Source: Actinobacteria bacterium OV320
Lineage (GTDB): Bacteria > Actinomycetota > Actinomycetes > Streptomycetales > Streptomycetaceae
Direction: 5' to 3'
DNA length: 64,000 bases
NCBI GenBank assembly: GCA_001298545.1
Contig: LJCX01000027.1
Coordinates: forward strand, 1-64,000
Position numbers and translations under genes: made by a program. The notes under the pieces are model-generated. The model saw nothing but the letters and a program-made list of their open reading frames with translations, did no database searches and had not been told where the DNA came from. Numbering within the stretch: the stretch's first letter is position 1; each line of letters begins with the position of its first letter. Positions 58,677 to 64,000 of the stretch are shown here, piece after piece.

Positions 58677-58793
58677 ATGGCCCTGCTCGACCTTCAGACG
58701 ATGGAATCCGACGAGCACACCAGCGGCGGCGGCAACAGCACCGTGAGCCTGCTGTCCTGCATCAGCGCGGCCAGCGTTCTGCTCTGTCTCTGA
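58677..58793 (+). CDS. amfS: SapB/AmfS-type class III lanthipeptide precursor
   Basis: 38 residues from ATG 58677, with GAGAGGA upstream. The leader begins MALLDLQTMESDEHTSG, whose LLDLQ helix is the synthetase recognition motif. The core has two Ser-x-x-Ser-x-x-x-Cys motifs: S21, S24, C28 and S30, S33, C37, ending LLCL. Each should give one lanthionine or labionin ring. The two motifs are separated only by I29, whereas SapB has two residues there; S27 inside ring one is an extra serine. The product should be a hydrophobic surfactant peptide for aerial hyphae. It is too short for routine gene calling and easily missed. Confidence 0.93.
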   Translation: MALLDLQTMESDEHTSGGGNSTVSLLSCISAASVLLCL

Positions 58794-58824
58794 CACCCGC
58801 GGCGCCCACGACACGCTGACGGCT

Positions 58825-58859
58825 CCGGGCGGTCCGCTCCCCAGGGAGGGGCCGCCCGG
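58825..58859 (+). terminator. Intra-operon hairpin after amfS
   Basis: CCGGGCGG (58825-58832) pairs with CCGCCCGG (58852-58859), with an inner CTCCC/GGGAG stem and a following GTTTTC. As a partial terminator it would give more amfTS than amfBA message. Confidence 0.6.
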
Positions 58860-58905
58860 GTCCCGTTTTCCCCTTGTCCCACCTCCGAGGAACCGCGGGA
58901 GCAGG

Positions 58906-60684
58906 ATGCCGATGGACCGGACGACCGGTGAGCTGCTCGGCGCGGCCACCCGGCACAGCGGAGCCCGCTGCGTGGCCCTGGGCCTGGTGAGCGTGGCGGC
59001 GACCGGCGCCCAACTGCTGCTGCCCGCGGCCCTCGGCCGGGCCCTGGACCTGCTGCTCACCCACTCCCCCGCGACCCGATGGGTGCTGTGCTGCGCGGCC
59101 CTCGCCCTGCTGCTCACCCTGCTCGACGCCTGCGAGACCGTCCTCGGCGGCACACTCGACGCCCGGACCACCGCCTTTCTGCGCCGCCGGGTCACCGGCC
59201 ATGTCCTGGCCGTGGGCCCGCGCGCCACGGCCCGTTTCGGCGCCGGGGACCTCGTCGCGAGGGTCGTCGGCAGCGCGGCCCAGGCCGGTACGGCGCCCGG
59301 CGCCCGCGCCGCTCTGCTGGCCGCGCCGGCCGGCCCGGTCGGCGCCGTGGCGGCGCTGGCCCTCATCGACCCGTGGCTCGCGGTCGTCTTCCTGACCGGT
59401 GCGCCGGTCCTGACCCTTCTGCTGCGGTCCCTCGCCCGGGGCACCTCGGCGTGCGTGGCGGACTACCAGCGCGCGCAGGGGCGGATCGCGGACGCGCTCA
59501 CGGAGGCGGTCGGCGGGGCCCGCACGATCCGCGCGGCGGGCACCGCGGACCGGGACGCTGCACGGATCCTGCGGCCGCTGCCCGAACTGTCCCGGGCGGG
59601 CCGGCGCATGTGGCGGGTGCAGGGCCGGGCCGCCGCGCAGGCGACCGCGGTGGCGCCCCTGCTGCACCTCGCGGTCGTGGCCGTCGCGGGCCTGCTGCTC
59701 ACCCGGCACCGGCTGTCGCCGGGCGACGTCCTCGCCGCGTCGCGCTACGCGGTGCTCGCCACCGGCGTCGGCGTGCTGGTCGGACAGCTCTCCGGCCTGG
59801 TCAGGTCCCGCACGGCGGCCGCACGCCTCGGCGAGGTGCTGACCGAACCGGCGCCCCCCTACGGCGACCGCCGCCTGCCACGAGGCGGCCCGGGCCGGCT
59901 CGAACTGCGCGGCGTGACCGCCCGCCGCGGTGACCGTACGGTGCTGGACGGCGTCGACCTGGTGGTGCCGGGCGGGACGACCCTGGCCCTGGTGGGCCGC
60001 TCGGGCACCGGCAAGTCACTCCTGGCCGCGCTGGCGGGCAGGCTCACCGACCCCGACGCCGGCGAGGTCCTGCTGGACGGCGTGCCGCTGCCCGCGCTCC
60101 CCCGGGCCGAACTGCGGGCCGCGATCGCCCAGGCCTTCGACCGCCCGGCCCTGCTGGGCACGACGATCGAGGACACCGTCTCCCTCGGCCTCGCCTCCCC
60201 GGCCCGGGTCCGGGAGGCCGCCCGCACGGCCTGCGCCGACGACTTCGTCCGCCGCCTGCCGAACGGCTGGGCCACGCCCTGCGCGGACGCCCCGCACTCC
60301 GGCGGCGAGGCCCAACGTCTCGGCCTGGCCCGCGCGTTCGCCCACGGCGGCCGGCTCCTCATCCTCGACGACGCCCTCTCCAGCCTCGACACGATCACCG
60401 AACGCCAGGTCACCCGGTCCGTGTTCGGCCGCACCACGACCGCCACCCGCCTCGTGGTCGCCCACCGCGCCGCCACGGCGGCCCGCGCCGACACGGTGGC
60501 CTGGCTGGACGGGGGCCGGGTGCGGGCGGTGGGGACGCACGAACAGCTGTGGCGCACGGCGGGGTATCGGGCGGTGTTCGGGACGGCCGAGGAAGCCGGC
60601 GCCGGTGCGCGGGCGGGTACGGCGGCGAGTACGCCGACGGGTACGCGGACGGCGGCCGAGTCAGGCCCGGAGGCACTGCGGTGA
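58906..60684 (+). CDS. amfB: ABC exporter subunit with a degenerate ATPase site (AmfB/RamA)
   Basis: 592 residues from ATG 58906 (or 58912). Six-helix membrane domain (about 15-310) and ATPase domain (about 330-560) with Walker A GRSGTGKS, Q-loop AIAQAFDRP, an altered signature HSGGEAQRLG, Walker B LLILDDALSSLD and H-loop VVAHRA. The usual catalytic Glu after Walker B is Asp, so this half probably binds ATP without efficient hydrolysis. It pairs with AmfA to export processed AmfS. The C-terminus is an Ala/Thr/Gly-rich tail. Its TGA overlaps the GTG of amfA. Confidence 0.92.
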   Translation: MPMDRTTGELLGAATRHSGARCVALGLVSVAATGAQLLLPAALGRALDLLLTHSPATRWVLCCAALALLLTLLDACETVLGGTLDARTTAFLRRRVTGHVLAVGPRATARFGAGDLVARVVGSAAQAGTAPGARAALLAAPAGPVGAVAALALIDPWLAVVFLTGAPVLTLLLRSLARGTSACVADYQRAQGRIADALTEAVGGARTIRAAGTADRDAARILRPLPELSRAGRRMWRVQGRAAAQATAVAPLLHLAVVAVAGLLLTRHRLSPGDVLAASRYAVLATGVGVLVGQLSGLVRSRTAAARLGEVLTEPAPPYGDRRLPRGGPGRLELRGVTARRGDRTVLDGVDLVVPGGTTLALVGRSGTGKSLLAALAGRLTDPDAGEVLLDGVPLPALPRAELRAAIAQAFDRPALLGTTIEDTVSLGLASPARVREAARTACADDFVRRLPNGWATPCADAPHSGGEAQRLGLARAFAHGGRLLILDDALSSLDTITERQVTRSVFGRTTTATRLVVAHRAATAARADTVAWLDGGRVRAVGTHEQLWRTAGYRAVFGTAEEAGAGARAGTAASTPTGTRTAAESGPEALR

Positions 60685-62867
60685 GCCGGGCGGCCGGCGG
60701 GGACGGTCTGGGGGCCAGGGGACTGCGCTTTCTGCTGGACCGTCGGCGGGCCCTGGGCCGGCTGACGGGCTGGTCGGTGCTGGAGACCGGGCAGACCTTC
60801 CTGCTCGGCTACGCCTTGGCGCGGGCGTTGGACGACGGGTTCCTGGCCGGGCGGGCCGAGGCGGGACTGCGGTGGCTCGCGGTGGCCGGGCTCGGGGTGC
60901 TCGTGGGCGCGTACGGGACCGGGCGGGTGTACGGGGCGGTCGCCGCGCTGGTGGAACCGCTGCGGGACCGGCTGGTCAGCCGGGTGGTGCGGCGGGGCGT
61001 ACGGGAGGCGGACGGCGCGGCGCTGTCCGGGCTCACCCAGCAGGTGGAGATCGCGCGGGACAGCTTCGCGGGCCTGGTGATGGTCTCGCGCTCGTTCGTG
61101 TTCACGTCCGCCGGCGCTCTGGTCGGTCTGTGCGCGCTCGCGCCGCTGCTCCTGCTGGTCGTCCTGCCGCCGCTCGCCGCCGGCGTGGGCCTGTTCGCGG
61201 TCACCCTGCGTCCGCTGGCCCGACGGCAGGAGGCGTTCCTCGCGGCCGACGAGGCTCTGGCGGGGCACCTGGGCGTCGTCTGCCCGGGGCTCAGGGACGT
61301 CACGGCGGCCGGCGCGGAGGACCGGATCGCCCTGGACACCGGCGCACTCGTCGACACCGAGCTGCACGCGGCCCGCGCCCTGGCCCACTGGGGCGTGGCC
61401 CGGGTGGCGTGCCTGGCGCTCGGCGGCCAGCTGCCCCTGGTCCTGCTGCTGGCCGGCGCCCCCTGGCTCCTCGACCACGGCGTGACCCCCGGCGCCCTCG
61501 TCGGCGCCCTCGCCTATGTCACCCAGTCCCTGCTCCCGGCCCTGACCGCCCTGGTCCACGGCCTGGGCACGAGCGGCTCCCGCCTGACGGTCGTCCTGCG
61601 GCGGCTGGCACCGCGCGGCGAGGCACCGGTCCTCCCCGCCGACCGCGAGGACCGGCCGGCGACCCGGCACCACCGACCGCCCGGCCCCCACCGGCCGCCC
61701 GTAGCACGGCGACCGGCAGGCACCGACCCGGCCCTGCCCCGGAGCCGGCCCCGCACAGCGCCGGACCACCCGTACGCCGACCACCGCCCGCGCACCGGCC
61801 ACACCCCCTCCAGCGGCCACACCCCGTCCACCGACGGTCCCCGGCCGAGCGCGGCCCCGCAGGGCCCTCCCCTTCGGTCCGCCCCGCCGGTGGTACCTCC
61901 GGTGGCCTCGCCGAACCCCGCTCCCCCCGCGCTCTCGCTGACCTCCCTCACCTTCGCCTACGGTCCCGCATCCGCGCCGGTCGTCGACGGCCTCACGCTC
62001 ACCCTGCCCGTCGGGGCGCGACTGGCCGTCGTGGGTCCGAGCGGGGTCGGGAAGTCCACGCTGACCGGGCTGGTCGCCGGACTCCTCGAGCCGGTGCGCG
62101 GGGAGATAAGGATCTGCGGCCGGCCGGTGCCGAGCGGTGCCGCGGCCGCTCGGCGCGTGCTCATCCCGCAGGAGGCGTACGTGTTCAGCGACACCCTCGG
62201 CGCGAACCTCACGCATCTGCGGCCGGACCCCGTGCCCGAGGCGGAACTGCTCGCGGCGGCCGAGGCGGTCGGTCTGACCCCGCTGCTCGACGCGCTGGGC
62301 GGACCGGCGGCGAGGGTGGATCCGGCGGCGCTGTCGGCCGGCGAACGCCAGTTGATCGCCCTCACCCGCGCCTACCTGTCACCCGCCCCGCTCGCCCTCC
62401 TCGACGAGGCGACCAGCCACCTGGACCAGGAGGCGGAGGCCCGGGCCGAGCGCGCCTTCGCCGCCCGGCCGGGCGGCACCCTGGTCGTCGTCGCCCACCG
62501 CATCAGCTCGGCCAGGCGCGCCGGCCGGGTGCTGGTCATGGACGGGCCGCGGACCACGTACGGGACCCACGACGAGGTGGTGCGACGCTCGCCCCTGTAC
62601 CGCGATCTCGTCGGCGGCTGGGAGGACGGAGGGGCCGTGGCCGAGGAAGGAGGGAAAGCGGGCGAAGCGGGGAGACCGGCGGCATCGGGGGGAGCGGGCG
62701 GCGGCTCAAAGCCAGCCCTGCCCCTGGGAGATACGGATGGCGTCGACCCGGTTGCGGGCGCCGGTCTTGCGGGTGATCGCCGCCATGTAGTTGCGCACGG
62801 TCCCGTGGGACAGGTGCAGGTTCCCGGCGATCTCCGCGATGGAGGCGCCCTCGGCGGCGAGGGTTAA
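60681..62867 (+). CDS. amfA: ABC exporter subunit with a long disordered linker (AmfA/RamB)
   Basis: 728 residues from GTG 60681, overlapping amfB by four bases. Membrane domain (about 1-310), then about 105 residues of Pro/His/Arg/Thr-rich sequence (such as HRPPGPHRPPVARRPAG), then the ATPase domain (about 418-650): Walker A GPSGVGKST, signature LSAGERQLIALTRA, Walker B LALLDEATSHLD with the catalytic Glu, H-loop VVAHRIS. The last 75 residues are Gly/Ala-rich and lie over the 3' end of amfR on the other strand. With AmfB it should form an asymmetric exporter. The stop TAA (62865-62867) is complementary to a TTA codon of amfR. Confidence 0.92.
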   Translation: MSRAAGGDGLGARGLRFLLDRRRALGRLTGWSVLETGQTFLLGYALARALDDGFLAGRAEAGLRWLAVAGLGVLVGAYGTGRVYGAVAALVEPLRDRLVSRVVRRGVREADGAALSGLTQQVEIARDSFAGLVMVSRSFVFTSAGALVGLCALAPLLLLVVLPPLAAGVGLFAVTLRPLARRQEAFLAADEALAGHLGVVCPGLRDVTAAGAEDRIALDTGALVDTELHAARALAHWGVARVACLALGGQLPLVLLLAGAPWLLDHGVTPGALVGALAYVTQSLLPALTALVHGLGTSGSRLTVVLRRLAPRGEAPVLPADREDRPATRHHRPPGPHRPPVARRPAGTDPALPRSRPRTAPDHPYADHRPRTGHTPSSGHTPSTDGPRPSAAPQGPPLRSAPPVVPPVASPNPAPPALSLTSLTFAYGPASAPVVDGLTLTLPVGARLAVVGPSGVGKSTLTGLVAGLLEPVRGEIRICGRPVPSGAAAARRVLIPQEAYVFSDTLGANLTHLRPDPVPEAELLAAAEAVGLTPLLDALGGPAARVDPAALSAGERQLIALTRAYLSPAPLALLDEATSHLDQEAEARAERAFAARPGGTLVVVAHRISSARRAGRVLVMDGPRTTYGTHDEVVRRSPLYRDLVGGWEDGGAVAEEGGKAGEAGRPAASGGAGGGSKPALPLGDTDGVDPVAGAGLAGDRRHVVAHGPVGQVQVPGDLRDGGALGGEG

Positions 62868-63314
62868 CACGCTCAGCTCCCGCCGGGTCAGCGGCATCTC
62901 GGCGGCCTTGAGGAAGCCGAAGCCCAGCGAATCATTGACGAAACGTTCCCCCTGGGCGACCTGCCGGATGCCGCGCAGCAACTGCTCCGGCGTGCCCGCC
63001 TTGTCGACATAGCCGAGTGCCCCCGCCTCCAGGGCCCGTTTCAGCAGGCCGGGCCGGTTCGCACTGGCGAGGACCAGCAAGCGGGGCGGCACCGGACCGC
63101 CGCCCCGCCGGCATAAGTCGCCCAGGGGTGGGAGGCCGTAGGCGTCGGAGCAGTCGAGATCCGCCGCGCACACGTCCGGGCGCACCGCCCCGACGCGGCC
63201 GGCCGCGCTGCGCCAGGGGACGTCCTCCACCCGGAGATCGGGTTCCCGGGCCAGCCACTGTGCGAGGACCGATCTGACCAGACACGCGTCGTGCACCAGT
63301 AGTACGCGGATCAC
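62706..63314 (-). CDS. amfR: LuxR-type response regulator of the lanthipeptide operon (AmfR/RamR)
   Basis: 202 residues from GTG 63314, five bases after GAAGGGG. Receiver domain (1-120): IRVLLVHDACLVRS, the probable phosphate acceptor D52 in PDVCAADLD, LLVLASANR and the conserved Lys in GYVDKAG; the first acidic pair reads His-Asp rather than Asp-Asp. C-terminal LuxR helix-turn-helix (PLTRRELSVLTLAAEGASIAEI, LHLSHGTVRNYMAAI). The homologue activates the amf/ram operon at the onset of aerial growth. Codons 67 and 150 are TTA (63116-63114 and 62867-62865), which predicts need for the bldA tRNA. Convergent overlap with amfA of 162 bases. Confidence 0.93.
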   Translation of the reverse strand: MIRVLLVHDACLVRSVLAQWLAREPDLRVEDVPWRSAAGRVGAVRPDVCAADLDCSDAYGLPPLGDLCRRGGGPVPPRLLVLASANRPGLLKRALEAGALGYVDKAGTPEQLLRGIRQVAQGERFVNDSLGFGFLKAAEMPLTRRELSVLTLAAEGASIAEIAGNLHLSHGTVRNYMAAITRKTGARNRVDAIRISQGQGWL

Positions 63315-63344
63315 TGCCGCCCCTTCAGCTCTCGTCGTACGCCG

Positions 63345-63392
63345 GTTCCGTGGTGTTGTCCGTGGTGTCGTTCTCGGTGTCGTTCTCGGTGT
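63345..63392. repeat. Four 12-bp tandem repeats upstream of amfR
   Basis: Units GTTCCGTGGTGT, TGTCCGTGGTGT, CGTTCTCGGTGT and CGTTCTCGGTGT stand head to tail within the 325-base gap between amfR and the next gene. On the amfR strand they lie 31 to 78 bases before its GTG start, in the leader or promoter. Apart from these and the 34-codon frame described under findings, nothing was seen in this gap. Confidence 0.7.
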
Positions 63393-63639
63393 TGAACGCG
63401 TGCCCATTCTTCGGCTCCGGGACCTTTTCTCAGCGCGAAGATCCGGCCATCGGGATGCGCGGGGGCGCACGCGGGGCGCCCGTACGCCGTCGCGCGCTTC
63501 GACCGAGGGGGCGTGAGGGTGGTCCGACGGGGTACGGGGGCAGCCCTCGGGGGCGCGTCGCTCGCCGTGCGCGCCGGGCCCCCAGGGGGCAGATTTGGAC
63601 CCTGAGGCTCGCGCGGCGCCGGGCGAGGAGGTGGTCGCC

Positions 63640-64000
63640 GTGTCGGACGGGCAGATGTCGTCCGGTCAGGCACCTGCGACCGAATGGGCGCCGGTCGGCC
63701 AACCGCTGCTCTCCCTGGCGCTGACGTCGATGATGGACGCCGTCGGCGCGCACTCGGGTGCCGTGTACCTGCGTCCGGGCGACGAGCCGCTGCTGGAGAT
63801 GGCGGTGATGGCGGGGCTGCCCCGGTCCTTCGCGGCGCCCTGGGAGCGGGTGGGACTGAGCGCGCCGATCCCGGTCGCCGAGGCGGTGCGCGAGCGGCGG
63901 CTGGTGTGGGTGGGCGGGGTGGAGGACATGGCCCGCCGCTATCCGCGGATCGCCGTCGTGCTGCCCTATCCCTTCGCGCTGGCCGCGCTGCCGGTGCTGA
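63640..64000 (+). CDS. GAF-domain signalling protein, N-terminal part (3' end outside window)
   Basis: 120 codons from GTG 63640, eight bases after GAGGAGG. The sequence EWAPVGQPLLSLALTSMMDA, VGAHSGAVYLRPGDEPLLEM and MARRYPRIAVVLPYPFALAA is the start of a GAF domain as found in Streptomyces GAF-SpoIIE phosphatases. The catalytic part would lie beyond the window, so the enzyme class is inferred. It is divergent from amfR. Confidence 0.7.
   Translation, partial: MSDGQMSSGQAPATEWAPVGQPLLSLALTSMMDAVGAHSGAVYLRPGDEPLLEMAVMAGLPRSFAAPWERVGLSAPIPVAEAVRERRLVWVGGVEDMARRYPRIAVVLPYPFALAALPVL

Noticed and set aside
63345..63392. CRISPR or iteron origin
   Set aside because: Units of 12 bp without spacers, in the leader of a regulator gene, and no replication gene nearby.
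62706..63470. A longer AmfR starting at 63470 or at ATG 63407
   Set aside because: The added codons have poor third-position GC and run through tandem repeats; GTG 63314 has a good ribosome site and begins the receiver domain directly.
1..64000. tRNA, rRNA, riboswitch or insertion sequence
   Set aside because: I searched by eye for cloverleaf signatures, T-box or cobalamin/TPP-like elements and transposase motifs and found none; a covariance-model scan would be needed to exclude them fully.

Overview
The window is about 72% GC chromosomal DNA with GTG/TTG starts, leaderless promoters, rare TTA codons, mycothiol-linked genes and a SapB/AmfS-type morphogenetic lanthipeptide cluster. Together these point to a Streptomyces species. 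No rRNA, tRNA, insertion sequence, prophage or CRISPR array was recognised. I count about 57 genes, two of them cut by the window edges.

Layout. 1-5.4 kb: end of a membrane glycosyltransferase, an RpiR-type regulator, an unknown small protein, an ANTAR/GAF/PAS/SpoIIE phosphatase and a 32-residue membrane peptide. 5.5-9.9 kb: a peptidoglycan-binding anchor protein apparently split by a G/C homopolymer tract, an ATP-grasp protein, a divergent FolD, and a TetR regulator whose palindromic operator recurs in front of a zinc-ribbon/OB-fold gene. 10-18 kb: secreted hydrolase, PPOX-type protein, MalY-type aminotransferase, DUF3800 protein, DUF574-type methyltransferase, membrane-tethered S1 protease. 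18.3-24.1 kb: a ROK-regulated carbohydrate ABC operon ending in a Gfo/Idh/MocA dehydrogenase. 24.2-32.5 kb: L,D-transpeptidase, a MocR regulator broken by a one-base deletion, PLP decarboxylase, MFS exporter, SDR, and the mycothiol-dependent formaldehyde pair mscR plus MBL hydrolase. 32.7-46.1 kb: ABC exporter, small secreted and membrane proteins, a GH27 galactosidase with a ricin-type lectin domain, a GT1 glycosyltransferase, TetR plus beta-propeller, GH5 glycosidase, XdhC, phosphoesterase. 46.3-52.5 kb: GT2 glycosyltransferase, rmlC, a methyltransferase and rmlDBA, a dTDP-deoxyhexose surface-glycan island. 52.6-64 kb: DUF6479 protein, a SpoIIE phosphatase, the amfT-amfS-amfB-amfA operon with convergent amfR, and the start of another GAF-domain protein.

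The most striking part is the amf (ram) locus. AmfT is a class III lanthionine synthetase. AmfS is a 38-residue precursor with two Ser-x-x-Ser-x-x-x-Cys ring motifs separated by a single residue. AmfB/AmfA form an asymmetric ABC exporter pair and AmfR is the response-regulator activator. amfR holds two TTA codons, and one of them is, on the other strand, the TAA stop codon of amfA, because the two genes overlap tail to tail by 162 bp. Two probable SpoIIE/GAF signalling genes flank the cluster.

Palindromic operators can be seen at several promoters (TetR/OB-fold, ROK/ABC, MocR/decarboxylase, TetR/beta-propeller, GH27, GH5, amfT). Families are assigned by recognising sequence motifs by eye; no database search was run.
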